This document shows positions 36,901 to 46,005 of a stretch of DNA of 56,402 nucleotides, one piece after another. The stretch spans positions 1-56,402 of the forward strand of contig CALXLC010000025.1 of assembly GCA_944389095.1 (NCBI GenBank), given 5' to 3'. The stretch is from an uncultured Alphaproteobacteria bacterium. GTDB lineage: Bacteria; Pseudomonadota; Alphaproteobacteria; RF32; CAG-239. The translations under genes were made by a program, and so were the position numbers. The stretch's first letter is position 1, and the number at the start of each line of letters is the position of its first letter. The notes below the pieces were generated by a model. That model was given only the letters and a program-made list of their open reading frames with translations, did no database searches and had not been told where the DNA came from.

Positions 36901-38979
36901 TTAGCGTGTCATCATCTGACTTTGATGAACGGCCTGAGCCACCTGACTTAATGACGGCTGATGCGGCTGACGGCTTCCTGACAAAGGCTTGGGTTTCTCA
37001 GGATCATAAACGGGTTTTCCTCTGTCCGTAACCGGACGGCCGTTTTCATCAATTTTGGCTTCAAAATATTTATCCTGACGATAGGTTCCCAGATTATACG
37101 GAAATCTGTCATACGGTTTGAAGTCGGCATATTTTGTCTGAATATTGGTAATTGCAAACTCAATCTGGGTTTTGGCACCTTCCCGAACGTTACGCAACGC
37201 ATCGGCTTCCCGCATTCCGTTGGCAATATTTTCCTGAATTTCCCGGGCTATTTTCTTTTTAACCTCAGGATCATTGGCCCTTTGATCAAAAAATTTTATC
37301 AATTCTTCAGGCCTGTCAGGCAAAAGCGCCGACAAGTCAGGGCTTTTATTTTGTTCATAATGCTGCAGCATTTCACTATAAGCATAAGCCGCGGCCATAT
37401 ATTGAACGGCATCCCATTTTTCGCCGTCCGGTTTTTCCCGGCCGTTTTCATCCAGATTCTTGGACTGCTGGAAAACATGCTGTTTAAATAAACCGTTGGT
37501 GAAATCCTGTAATTTTGTATATTTCAAATCGCCTTCCAGCTTGGCGATGATATCGCCGATTTTGGAGTTGCGCGCCGGAGCATGACCGTTTTGCGCAACC
37601 CAGGCATCCAACTCCTCGTAAGACGGTTTTGTTTCGGTATTATGCGCTTTCATATAGGCGGCCATGTCTTCCTGATCGTGCAGCTGCTCAATCAAATCCG
37701 CCTTCCACTGGTCAAGTTTCTTTTGGTCCTGCTTCCCCTCATCATTAACGGTTTTGAGCATATCGTTGATATTATCGGCACTGAATTCGATTTTCGGCGG
37801 ATTGACAATCGGAACCATCAGCGTTTTGCCGCAGGCCGCCCAAATAGCACCCATACCGGCGCCGCTGTATGCCGTTGCGCCGCCGTCCGGCAGATGAAAG
37901 TGCGTGCAACCCTGCGATTTTAATGCGGCCAGCATGCACTGGGCATGTTTGGCTTCCATCGGTTTGCCCGCCGGCATATACGGCCGGACAACGGGAACAC
38001 CGTCAATAATATTAAATTTAACGGCAAAAGCTTTGGTGCGCTTGACATCGCCGCCTTTGGTCTCGCTGTCATGTTTGAGATCGATTTCATTATTATACGC
38101 GCAAATAACCATGCTGCCGTCCGCACAACGGCGTGTGGTTATCAGTGACGAGGTAAAGTTCATAATATTCATACGGGCTACAATGGCCCCTTTGGCTTCT
38201 TTATAACTGAGTTTCAGCTTCGGCTGATCCCCGCTCCGCGAAGTGCTTCCGGCCCCGAAACTATTGTTTTCCGCAGCGGAAGCATCGGGGGTTTCGTTTC
38301 GTCCGTCAGCGGAAACCAGTTCCGGTCCGGCATTGGCATATTCCCGGGAGACGCCGCTTAATTCCCGCGAAAAAACCGTTGAAAATTTCTCTTTTTCTCC
38401 GGTTGCCTGATAAACATCCACTTCGCTGATTTTTTCGGGCAGAACAAAATCTTCCAGCCCCTGTGCGCCTATACCATGCATATAAAAGAAACGAGACAGC
38501 TCCTTCACCTGAGCCGCGGTAAACTGCTGATCTCTGGCAAAAACAATCGAGCGGCCGTTGTTTTCGACGGTAAAATTCAGTCCTGTCCCGCCAAGGTTTT
38601 TCATAATCAGCCGGAATCTTCCGTCTTTGCCTTCTTCTATGCTGCTGAGGTTGGCGGTCGCCGTTTGAGGATAAGCGCCGCTTTGTCTGCTCTCTTCGTC
38701 AAACGCGGCCAAAAACAAAATATCTTTACGCTGATCGGCATCCGCCCGATTATATAAAGTTTCGATTTTATCTCCGCGATGTTTTTCCAACAGCCAGGCT
38801 TCATCATAATTTTCGGCATAAACGCCGGCGACGGCTTCCGGCTTTTTAAACCCCAGGCTAAACAAATCATTTACGGAAGACGGTTTTTGATTAAGCGTCC
38901 GGGCGGCATCAGCCTCATTGGCGGCAATTTCCTCCAAAACTTCGGGAGAAACATTTTCTGCAGCATTGTTCTCAGCCAT
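36901..38979 (-). CDS. Large soluble protein of unknown function
   Basis: This 692-aa protein has no signal peptide or membrane segment and its family is not recognised. It is hydrophilic, rich in Lys, Asp, Glu, Ala and Gln. The middle part (about 365-405) contains KHAQCMLAALKSQGCTHFHL and DGGATAYSGAGMGAIWAACG, a Gly-rich, Cys-containing block that may be a structured core. The C-terminal part has two similar motifs, KNLDENGREKPDG and KIDENGRPVTDRGKPVYDP, before a Gln/Pro/Ser-rich tail. Such composition recalls large multi-domain proteins of host-associated or conjugative systems, but nothing specific can be claimed. A 148-aa unknown gene lies upstream on the same strand behind its own terminator. 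Confidence 0.8.
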   Translation of the reverse strand: MAENNAAENVSPEVLEEIAANEADAARTLNQKPSSVNDLFSLGFKKPEAVAGVYAENYDEAWLLEKHRGDKIETLYNRADADQRKDILFLAAFDEESRQSGAYPQTATANLSSIEEGKDGRFRLIMKNLGGTGLNFTVENNGRSIVFARDQQFTAAQVKELSRFFYMHGIGAQGLEDFVLPEKISEVDVYQATGEKEKFSTVFSRELSGVSREYANAGPELVSADGRNETPDASAAENNSFGAGSTSRSGDQPKLKLSYKEAKGAIVARMNIMNFTSSLITTRRCADGSMVICAYNNEIDLKHDSETKGGDVKRTKAFAVKFNIIDGVPVVRPYMPAGKPMEAKHAQCMLAALKSQGCTHFHLPDGGATAYSGAGMGAIWAACGKTLMVPIVNPPKIEFSADNINDMLKTVNDEGKQDQKKLDQWKADLIEQLHDQEDMAAYMKAHNTETKPSYEELDAWVAQNGHAPARNSKIGDIIAKLEGDLKYTKLQDFTNGLFKQHVFQQSKNLDENGREKPDGEKWDAVQYMAAAYAYSEMLQHYEQNKSPDLSALLPDRPEELIKFFDQRANDPEVKKKIAREIQENIANGMREADALRNVREGAKTQIEFAITNIQTKYADFKPYDRFPYNLGTYRQDKYFEAKIDENGRPVTDRGKPVYDPEKPKPLSGSRQPHQPSLSQVAQAVHQSQMMTR

Positions 38980-39029
38980 TGTTTGTAAACCTTTCTGTTG
39001 TTTTATTTTCTTTTATCTTATCACAAATC

Positions 39030-39067
39030 AAAAAAAAAGCAACTTTTTTGACAAAAAAAAGCTGCTT
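39030..39067 (-). terminator. Intrinsic terminator of the 148-aa gene
   Basis: On the minus strand AAAGCAGCTTTTTT pairs with AAAAAAGTTGCTTT, followed by a run of T. It lies about 25 nt after the stop codon at 39093. Confidence 0.75.
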
Positions 39068-39092
39068 TACATTTTGTTACATAAAATTTTGA

Positions 39093-39539
39093 CTAATCAC
39101 CGGCACTGCGGGATTTTTCCCGGAGATACGGCAATTCGCTCTGGTGGAACGGATTTACCCGGCCGCGGCCATAGGTTTTGACGTTTTTACCGACTGCATA
39201 TAACAAACCGTTCTGACCATTCAGTAATGTGAATTCCCCTGACTTTCCGTCTATTTCCCCGCTGACACGATAAGCCTTACCGTTAAAATATTCCTCTACC
39301 TTTTGCGGATGAAAACGGTCATTCAGCCTTACAACCGTGCGGGTTCCGTCGCCTCTTTCATCCAACAGGCGGCTGCCGGCTTCCTGACTTCCCCGGGCTA
39401 TTTCCGACTGCCACCAAATGCCAGGCGCTATCTGCATATTAATACAACCGTCATGATCATACTCCGCTTTTATAAAAGTCGTTCTGGTCGGTTTGACGGC
39501 TTTCCCATCTTTTGGGGACACTTTTGTCTTATTCGACAT
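39093..39539 (-). CDS. Small protein of unknown function
   Basis: This 148-aa hydrophilic protein has a basic N-terminus (MSNKTKVSPKDGKAVKPTRT) and a basic C-terminal end (YGRGRVNPFHQSELPYLREK). The centre includes HDGCINMQIAPGIWWQSEIARG and LLNGQNGLLYAVG. No known domain was recognised. The ATG at 39539 is preferred over one 16 codons upstream because it follows AAGGAAAAATACA. The upstream region carries TTTTTTTGTTGCAAAAT, the same string that begins the RNA-HTH cassettes, without the RNA itself. Confidence 0.65.
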   Translation of the reverse strand: MSNKTKVSPKDGKAVKPTRTTFIKAEYDHDGCINMQIAPGIWWQSEIARGSQEAGSRLLDERGDGTRTVVRLNDRFHPQKVEEYFNGKAYRVSGEIDGKSGEFTLLNGQNGLLYAVGKNVKTYGRGRVNPFHQSELPYLREKSRSAGD

Positions 39540-39587
39540 TGTATTTTTCCTTGAGTTTGATTCAACAATGCCTGCATTATTAGACAT

Positions 39588-39861
39588 AAATTATCATTTT
39601 GCAACAAAAAAAATCAGAGAATTTAGACAAACAAAAAAGGGATGGAAAAAATACCTTTTCCATCCCTCCGAACCTTCCTCAACAATAAGCTGACATATGA
39701 AAATAAAACCTCGTTTTATCTCCTCTTGCCGCCACCGCGTCGTAAGGCTCTGATGTACACGCTGCCGGCAAGAAAACAATTTTTCATATACCGCCATCAT
39801 GAACACTTACGATATAGTGGCTCCTCTCCGCGTATCAAGCGGATATAGCCTAATTATCTGG
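39588..39861. other. Intergenic region after the MFS gene
   Basis: This 274-nt gap holds a minus-strand terminator (39633-39666) and, next to the MFS stop codon, a nested hairpin. In plus-strand reading GGCT-CCTCT-CCGC (39829-39841) faces GCGG-ATAT-AGCC (39849-39860ish). A minus-strand reading frame that runs through the terminator lacks a ribosome-binding site and is not called. Nothing else was recognised. Confidence 0.5.
39633..39666 (-). terminator. Intrinsic terminator downstream of the MFS gene
   Basis: GGGATGGAAAA pairs with TTTTCCATCCC, followed on the minus strand by TTTTTTG. It lies about 200 nt after the MFS stop codon, leaving a long 3' untranslated region. Confidence 0.85.
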
Positions 39862-41157
39862 TCAATGTTTTTCCCGGAAGAGCTCTTTGGCCTTATCCAG
39901 CAGGGTATCGTCGCGGGCAAGATTGTTAAACATATGGGTCGGCGCCATCGGAACCGGACCGCTTTTGGTCGGATTCGCCTCGCCCGAATGCGGTCTGAAG
40001 GCAATATGATTAAATGCAAACAGAACAAAAAAGCCGTTTACTGCCGAAAAGGCAAACAAAAAGCTCAGTTCGCCAAATTCCTGTATGGCCAGAGAAATAA
40101 ACACCGGCCCCAAAATCATGCCGATACTCTGCAACAAAATCAGCAATCCGCTGGCCGCCACCCGCTGGCTGTCGTCTATCCGGTCATTGACATGCGACAC
40201 GCAAATCGGATACATCACAAAAACGCCGCTGCCTAAAAGCAATGCGGAAGCCGCCAGGGAAACAAGGTTTTCGTCGACAAAGACGTGCATCCAGGGGGCA
40301 ATCAAAAATAACAGGCCGGCTTCCCACATCAAGACAAAACGGCGGTCCATTTTGTCAGACAAACGCCCTACCGGCAGCTGTGCCAGCATACCGCCGATGA
40401 TGATAAAAAACATAAACAGGGAGGTTTGCTCGACATTCAGCCCGCTTTTTTGCGCATAAATTGTTCCCAGCGTATAAACGCTGCCGACCATCACGCCGCT
40501 GACAATGCAGCCGACGACGCCGACCGGCGCCAATTTGTAAACGGCAGCCAGAGACATGCCCTTGCTTATCGTAATATTCGGCGACGGAAGCGCCGTCAGC
40601 GAAATCGGAACCAAAGCCACGGAATACAATACCGACACCAGAATAAAAGCAATCACGCCGCTCTGGTCGGGAATATTCAGCAGCAGCTGGCCGCAGGCGG
40701 ATCCCATATAGGTCGTAACCATATAAACGGACATTATCACACCGCGGTTTTGATTATTGGACCGCGTGTTCAGCCAACTCTCAAGACACATCATCGAAGA
40801 GCCGAGGCAATACCCCTCCAAAATCCGCAATACGCCCCAATACCATGGATTTGGCGATAAAATATGCATCAAGACCAGTGCAGACAAAACGGAAACGAAA
40901 GTTGAAAAAGCCCGGATATGACCGACCCGGTTGATGATGGCATGCGACGTCAGCGATGCCAGGATATAACCGACATAATATACCGCCAGAATAATACCGG
41001 CGTAAAAGGTCGGAATCTGCGAGGCATTAAGCTGCAGTGCAAGCGTTGACGACAACAGGCCGTAAGCGCTGCAGGTGAGCAGCGTGCCGGCAAAAAAGGC
41101 GTTCAACGGCGAAACCAACGTCCGCAAAGATTTCAAGTAAGCTCCCACTCCGCTCAT
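39862..41157 (-). CDS. Major facilitator superfamily transporter (YcaD-like)
   Basis: This 431-aa inner-membrane protein has about twelve membrane segments in two halves. Family features are the loop SHAIINRVGHIRAF after helix 2 and GRLSDKMDRRFVLM between helices 8 and 9. MCLESWLNTRSNNQNRG resembles the YcaD/UMF subfamily, whose substrates are mostly unknown. The tail (about 395-431) is polar. A small lipoprotein gene lies 18 nt upstream on the same strand, so both are probably co-transcribed. Confidence 0.87.
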   Translation of the reverse strand: MSGVGAYLKSLRTLVSPLNAFFAGTLLTCSAYGLLSSTLALQLNASQIPTFYAGIILAVYYVGYILASLTSHAIINRVGHIRAFSTFVSVLSALVLMHILSPNPWYWGVLRILEGYCLGSSMMCLESWLNTRSNNQNRGVIMSVYMVTTYMGSACGQLLLNIPDQSGVIAFILVSVLYSVALVPISLTALPSPNITISKGMSLAAVYKLAPVGVVGCIVSGVMVGSVYTLGTIYAQKSGLNVEQTSLFMFFIIIGGMLAQLPVGRLSDKMDRRFVLMWEAGLLFLIAPWMHVFVDENLVSLAASALLLGSGVFVMYPICVSHVNDRIDDSQRVAASGLLILLQSIGMILGPVFISLAIQEFGELSFLFAFSAVNGFFVLFAFNHIAFRPHSGEANPTKSGPVPMAPTHMFNNLARDDTLLDKAKELFREKH

Positions 41158-41175
41158 CAGCCTTTGTCGCTCCCG

Positions 41176-41493
41176 CTATTTGACGCATTTGAAATAAAAA
41201 TGGTTGGGAACCAACAACCGACAGGTAAACAACGTCTGACGCACCGGCTCGGCATGCGTTCCCGTCTTTTGGCGGACACATTCTTCATCTGCCAGCTTTT
41301 TAACTTCCCGATAATCGGTGTAAAGGCTGTTGTAACAAACCGCCGGATTCTCAGGGGTTGATTTTCCGCGATACAGCGCGGCTTCCGTTTTGGCGCCGGC
41401 TTCTCGGCGGCGGTCGACAAACGGTCCGAACTGCGCGCAAGAGGCAACCAAAGACGCCAAAAGCAGGATGTTGACCAATTTTAGCCTAGACAA
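41176..41493 (-). CDS. Small putative lipoprotein
   Basis: This 105-aa protein has the N-terminal signal MSRLKLVNILLLASLVAS followed by Cys19, a lipobox of the form LVAS-C. The mature part has three further cysteines (CYNSLYTDYREV, EECVRQ, FTCRLL) and one near the end (FKCVK), which could form disulfides in the periplasm. Function unknown. It precedes the MFS transporter by 18 nt on the same strand and may share its promoter. Confidence 0.8.
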   Translation of the reverse strand: MSRLKLVNILLLASLVASCAQFGPFVDRRREAGAKTEAALYRGKSTPENPAVCYNSLYTDYREVKKLADEECVRQKTGTHAEPVRQTLFTCRLLVPNHFYFKCVK

Positions 41494-41564
41494 TTAAAAA
41501 ATCTCCATTACATTAGTAAATATATCCGGTGCAGTTTTCATAACTATAGTCAAAGAAGAAAAAA

Positions 41565-42167
41565 ATGCAAACGAATAAATATATCGGCGATGAAAAATTT
41601 GCCAAAATGCTGGAACATTATAAATGTCCGACTCCGATTGAAATCGTCAAAATGCGCTTTGGCGGCGCTATCTGCAGCCCGAATTTGGAGCTACGGCCGA
41701 CGGATGTTATTTCTTCCTTCTGGCCGGTCGGGCAGTCTCCGCGTCTGGAAACCAAAGACGAGGCAGATCTTTTCTTTAAATTCTTTATGGGGTTATGGGA
41801 CGAAATGTTTGATGCCGTTAAACACAATAACCTGCACCTTGACAGAATCCGTTTTAAATCTTCCGAAGATTTGCGACAGCTTTGCGAGCGCCGCTATGCC
41901 GAATTGGAAATGGGATATATTGAGGGTTTCTGGGGCGGACGGCAGGATTTGAAGCTTCCCGCCTTTTTGGCGCAGACAATTGACTCTTTGTCCGAACTGG
42001 CCGGAGTTTATGCCTCTTTGGTTAAAAAGCTTGACAAAGGCGCCGATATGTCAGAAATTTCAAACGTGCTGCGCAATACCGATGACATGGCCGACAAAAC
42101 CATCGCCTTTATTATCGAAAATTCGGTTTTGCCGCGTATTGAAAGCCTGCGCCGCACCGTAAATTAA
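41565..42167 (+). CDS. Conserved-looking soluble protein of unknown function
   Basis: This 200-aa protein has no signal peptide. It is mostly helical by composition, with MGYIEGFWGGRQDLKLPAF (about 115-133) as its most distinctive segment and a C-terminal helical stretch (about 140-200). I do not recognise the family. The gene is followed 17 nt later by a nitroreductase gene, and both end at one terminator, so they form a small operon. It starts 71 nt from the divergent lipoprotein gene, so both promoters must be in that gap. Confidence 0.75.
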   Translation: MQTNKYIGDEKFAKMLEHYKCPTPIEIVKMRFGGAICSPNLELRPTDVISSFWPVGQSPRLETKDEADLFFKFFMGLWDEMFDAVKHNNLHLDRIRFKSSEDLRQLCERRYAELEMGYIEGFWGGRQDLKLPAFLAQTIDSLSELAGVYASLVKKLDKGADMSEISNVLRNTDDMADKTIAFIIENSVLPRIESLRRTVN

Positions 42168-42184
42168 AATAAAGGAGATGTTTT

Positions 42185-42718
42185 ATGGAACTTATGGAAG
42201 GCCTGCTGACCAGACGCTCGGTTCGCAAATATCAGCCCCGAAAAATCGAGCGAGAGACGCTTGAAGAGATTATCAAAGCCGCTCAGTATTCCCCTACCGC
42301 CCACAATAAGCAGCCGTGGGAATTTTTGGTTATTGACGATCCCGAATTTCTGGCCAATCTGCGGCATATTCAGCGCTGGACCTCTTTTGCCAAAGATGCC
42401 GCCTGTGTCGTTATTGTCTGCGGCGATGTGGAACGGTCCTTTAACCGTAACAAAGAAGATGAAAAATGGAGCTTTATCGACGTTGACTGCGCCATTGCCA
42501 CCCAGAGCCTGTTGCTGGCCGCCTGGGCCAAAGGCATCGGAAGCTGCTATTGCGGCGCCGCCCCGATGCAGCGGGTGGTGGATGCCCTGAGAGAAAAGCT
42601 GAACCTGCCCGAAAATATCCGGCCGTTTGCCATCGTGCCGCTCGGATATCCGGCCGAAACGCCCAAACAGCCCGATGATCGTTATCATCCCGAAAAAATT
42701 CATTGGGGTAAGTGGTAA
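42185..42718 (+). CDS. FMN-dependent nitroreductase family protein
   Basis: This 177-aa protein has the family opening TRRSVRKYQPRKIERETLEEIIKAA (split over 10-35), the FMN-contacting SPTAHNKQPWEFLV and the C-terminal PLGYPAE. CAIATQSLLLAAWAKGIGSCY is the dimer and FMN region. Such enzymes reduce nitro compounds, quinones or flavins with NAD(P)H; the real substrate cannot be read from sequence. AAAGGAG precedes the ATG. It is co-transcribed with the 200-aa unknown gene. Confidence 0.9.
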   Translation: MELMEGLLTRRSVRKYQPRKIERETLEEIIKAAQYSPTAHNKQPWEFLVIDDPEFLANLRHIQRWTSFAKDAACVVIVCGDVERSFNRNKEDEKWSFIDVDCAIATQSLLLAAWAKGIGSCYCGAAPMQRVVDALREKLNLPENIRPFAIVPLGYPAETPKQPDDRYHPEKIHWGKW

Positions 42719-42720
42719 AC

Positions 42721-42752
42721 AAAAAGCGAAGTTGCATAACTTCGCTTTTTTT
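42721..42752. terminator. Bidirectional terminator after the nitroreductase gene
   Basis: AAAAAGCGAAGTT pairs perfectly with AACTTCGCTTTTT around GCAT, followed by TT. It sits between convergent genes and has tracts suitable for both directions. Confidence 0.92.
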
Positions 42753-42763
42753 GATTCTGAGCT

Positions 42764-43081
42764 TCAGAAAAACAGATATTGTTTGACTTCCTGCTTTTGC
42801 TCGATTTTCATTTTATAACGGTGACCGGCTTTTTCTACCGTGATTTCCACATCGCCCGATTTTCCCCAGAATATCTTCTGCTTTTCCTGCGACGTATCCG
42901 TCCGCGCCGAAAAAACATGCATATAAGGGAAAAATTTTGCCTCTCCGGCAACGGCCATGCAGGCGGCAAGCAGCAACCCCTGTCCGACATCCGTTTCATC
43001 GTCAAAAATCTGCAACGCACGGATAATATCATGCAAATTTTTCCGATTGTAATTTTGAATAAATTTTATCAGATTCTTCAT
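42764..43081 (-). CDS. Small protein of unknown function
   Basis: This 105-aa protein starts MKNLIKFIQNYNRKNLHDI. It has a central hydrophobic stretch, LLLAACMAVAGEAKFFPYM (about 36-54), and a basic C-terminal end with alternating Lys and Glu (HRYKMKIEQKQEVKQ). No family was recognised. It shares a terminator with the convergent nitroreductase gene and is divergent from gapA. Length and low redundancy of the reading frame favour a real gene, but evidence is moderate. Confidence 0.6.
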   Translation of the reverse strand: MKNLIKFIQNYNRKNLHDIIRALQIFDDETDVGQGLLLAACMAVAGEAKFFPYMHVFSARTDTSQEKQKIFWGKSGDVEITVEKAGHRYKMKIEQKQEVKQYLFF

Positions 43082-43221
43082 GCCAATAATATTTTAAAAA
43101 TTTCTAAAAAAATCATAAGATGCTCTTTTTTATATACCCTTAAACCTCCGCTGTCAAATCATATAACACAGGCCCCCTTTTGGGAGAAGCATTCACGAGT
43201 GTCCACAGATTGAAAAATAGC

Positions 43222-43249
43222 TTGAAAAAATTGATTTTCGTGCTACATT
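43222..43249 (+). promoter_or_regulatory. Promoter of gapA
   Basis: TTGAAA (43222-43227) and TACATT (43244-43249) are 16 nt apart. Transcription would start near 43256 and give a leader of about 65 nt that contains the hairpin GTGCGG/CCGCAC (43271-43288). Confidence 0.55.
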
Positions 43250-43261
43250 AGGCACGATTAA

Positions 43262-44326
<1,065 letters not shown>

Positions 44327-44336
44327 TTTGTTTTAT

Positions 44337-44372
44337 AAAACCCTCTTGTTCGACAAGGGGGTTTTGTTTTTT
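44337..44372 (+). terminator. Intrinsic terminator of gapA
   Basis: AAAACCCTCTTGT pairs with ACAAGGGGGTTTT (one mismatch-like position) around TCG, followed by GTTTTTTG. It ends about 18 nt before the pgk start, so pgk is reached by read-through or by a promoter not seen. Confidence 0.88.
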
Positions 44373-44389
44373 GTTGGAAGGAAAAAATA

Positions 44390-45601
44390 ATGACTGAATA
44401 TAAAACAATCAAAGATTTGGGAGATTTGAACGGCAAAGTCGTTATGCTGCGCGCCGATCTTAATGTCCCGATGGATGAGAATTTTAACGTTACCAATACG
44501 GCCCGTATCGATCGCACGGTTCCGACCATTAAAACCTTGATGGAAAAAGGGGCCAAAGTCGTTGTTATTTCACACTTCGGCCGTCCGGAAGGAAAAGGCG
44601 ATATGAAAAATTCGCTTTCCCATATTGTGAAAGATTTGGAAAAATCCCTCGGCAAGCACGTTGTTTTTGTTGATGACTGTATCGGCCCCAAAGTTACCGA
44701 AGCGGTTAAAAACATGAAACATGACGAAATTTTGCTGCTGGAAAATCTGCGTTTTTACAACGAAGAGAAAAAGGGTGACGAAGCTTTTGCCAAAGAACTG
44801 GTTGCTCCGGCTGATGTTTATGTTTCCGACGCCTTCTCTACCGCTCACCGCGCTCATGCTTCAATGGTTGCCGCCGCCAAAGAACGGCCTGCTGCCATGG
44901 GGCTGCTGATGGAAGAAGAGGTTAACGCACTCTCCAAAGGTCTGAACAACCCGCAGCGTCCGTTGATGGCTATCGTCGGCGGGTCCAAGGTTTCTACCAA
45001 GCTCGACCTGCTCAACAACCTGGTCAAAAAGGTCAACAAACTGGTTATCTCCGGCGGTATGGCTCATACCTTCATGAAGGCCAGCGGTGTTGATACCGTT
45101 AATGAAGTCAATTCTCTGGTTCAGATGGACATGATTGACACAGCCAAAGAAATTATGGCTACGGCAAAAGCCAACAACTGCGAAATCGTTTTGCCGCTCG
45201 ATGTTGTTGTTTCCAAAGAATTTAAAGCCGAGGCAGAGCACAAAACCGTTGATTTGGAACATATTCCCGCAGAAGGCTGGATTTTGATGGATGTCGGCGA
45301 AAAAACCATTGCCTCTATCAATGCCAAACTGGAAGAATGCAAAACTCTGGTTTGGAACGGACCGCTCGGCGTTTTTGAGCTGAAACCGTTTGACAACGCA
45401 ACCAACAAAGTTGCCGAAAAAGCCGCGGAGCTGACACAGGCCGGAAGACTGCTGACGGTTGCCGGCGGCGGCGATACCGTTTCCGCTTTGGCAAATGCCG
45501 GTGTTGAAAAGAAGTTTTCTTATATCTCAACAGCCGGCGGCGCCTTCTTGGAATGGATGGAAGGAAAAGAACTTCCCGGTGTCGTTGTTCTAAAAAAATA
45601 A
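44390..45601 (+). CDS. pgk: Phosphoglycerate kinase
   Basis: This 403-aa glycolytic enzyme transfers phosphate from 1,3-bisphosphoglycerate to ADP. Conserved text includes GKVVMLRADLNVPMDENFNV (15-34), HFGRPEGKGD (near 63), LLENLRFYNEEKKGD (near 115), the nucleotide-binding IVGGSKVSTK (near 197) and AGGGDTVSAL near the end. AAGGAAAA precedes the ATG. The GC-rich hairpin repeat copy 2 begins at the base right after the stop codon. Confidence 0.97.
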   Translation: MTEYKTIKDLGDLNGKVVMLRADLNVPMDENFNVTNTARIDRTVPTIKTLMEKGAKVVVISHFGRPEGKGDMKNSLSHIVKDLEKSLGKHVVFVDDCIGPKVTEAVKNMKHDEILLLENLRFYNEEKKGDEAFAKELVAPADVYVSDAFSTAHRAHASMVAAAKERPAAMGLLMEEEVNALSKGLNNPQRPLMAIVGGSKVSTKLDLLNNLVKKVNKLVISGGMAHTFMKASGVDTVNEVNSLVQMDMIDTAKEIMATAKANNCEIVLPLDVVVSKEFKAEAEHKTVDLEHIPAEGWILMDVGEKTIASINAKLEECKTLVWNGPLGVFELKPFDNATNKVAEKAAELTQAGRLLTVAGGGDTVSALANAGVEKKFSYISTAGGAFLEWMEGKELPGVVVLKK

Positions 45602-45748
45602 CCGGCGAGCCGCCGGAGGCAAAATCTAAGCGGCTGTGGAGAGGCTTCCACTTTTCTAGTGCGAGCCGCACTGGCCCACACGGTGGGAGCGATTACCTAA
45701 GCGGAGGTGAAAAATATTCCACTTTTCTACTGCTATGGTGCCGGTTGA
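45602..45748. repeat. GC-rich hairpin repeat, copy 2
   Basis: This 147-nt block begins at the base after the pgk stop codon. It shares modules with 165-348: the hairpin CCGGCG-AGC-CGCCGG, TCTAAGCGG, the hairpin GTGGAGAGGCTTCCAC with CTTTTCT, then AGTGCG-AGC-CGCACT, the string GGCCCACACGGTGGGAGCGAT, CCTAAGCGG, a weaker GTGAA/TTCCAC hairpin with CTTTTCT, and TGCCGGTTGA at the end. The stems of the AGC-loop hairpins differ from those of copy 1 but remain paired. Two successive GTGGA-type hairpins each followed by CTTTTCT resemble weak terminators. Orientation relative to the neighbouring gene differs between copies, so it is not simply a 3' untranslated-region element. Confidence 0.75.
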
Positions 45749-45757
45749 TGGTTAAAT

Positions 45758-45797
45758 AAAGGTTCAAATCGTTTTCGGTTTGGGCCTTTATTTTTTT
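45758..45797 (+). terminator. Intrinsic terminator before cassette C
   Basis: AAAGGTTCAAATCG pairs with CGGTTTGGGCCTTT (14 bp including G-T pairs) around TTTT, followed by ATTTTTTT. It ends the pgk transcript, and its T-run leads straight into the -35 box of cassette C. Confidence 0.85.
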
Positions 45798-45798
45798 G

Positions 45799-45826
45799 TT
45801 GCAAAATCGCCTTGATTTATTATCAT
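45799..45826 (+). promoter_or_regulatory. Promoter of RNA cassette C
   Basis: TTGCAA (45799-45804), a 16-nt spacer and TATCAT (45821-45826). Boxes and spacing are identical to those of cassettes A and B. The expected start is near 45831-45833, at the base of helix P1. Confidence 0.75.
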
Positions 45827-45829
45827 AAT

Positions 45830-46005
45830 TCCGTCGTCCGGTGAGCGGATGACGGAGTGTCGAAGCTCCAAACAACAGAAAAAAGAACAACTCCTGTTTG
45901 GGGAGCCGGGGGAATAAGCGTGTCTGCATGACGAAGAACCCGGACTGTTCTGTTGTACAGTTTCGAACTCCCCGCCTTAACTTTTAGTCAAGGCGGTTTT
46001 GTTTT
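45830..46005 (+). ncRNA. Structured leader RNA, cassette C
   Basis: Helices read from sequence: P1 45833-45840 with 45846-45853. P2, the closing helix, 45854-45858 plus 45860-45864 with 45962-45971 (GGAGT-G-TCGAA/TTCGA-ACTCC). P3 45872-45877 with 45951-45956 (ACAACA/TGTTGT). P4 45885-45889 with 45946-45950. P5 hairpin 45891-45894 with 45902-45905. P6 45906-45910 with 45939-45943. P7 tip 45919-45922 with 45927-45930. The terminator stem is 45972-45978 with 45990-45996, then TTTTGTTTT. P4, P5 and P6 form a three-way junction, and P6 holds an internal loop with invariant GGAATAAG and ACGAAGAA. After the terminator, TTTGTTTT can pair with AAAACAAA, and AACTCCT (45889-45895) can pair with the ribosome-binding site AGGAGTT (46020-46026). 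Confidence 0.88.

Noticed and set aside
39594..39806. Minus-strand 70-aa reading frame after the MFS gene
   Set aside because: It extends through an intrinsic terminator and lacks a ribosome-binding site.
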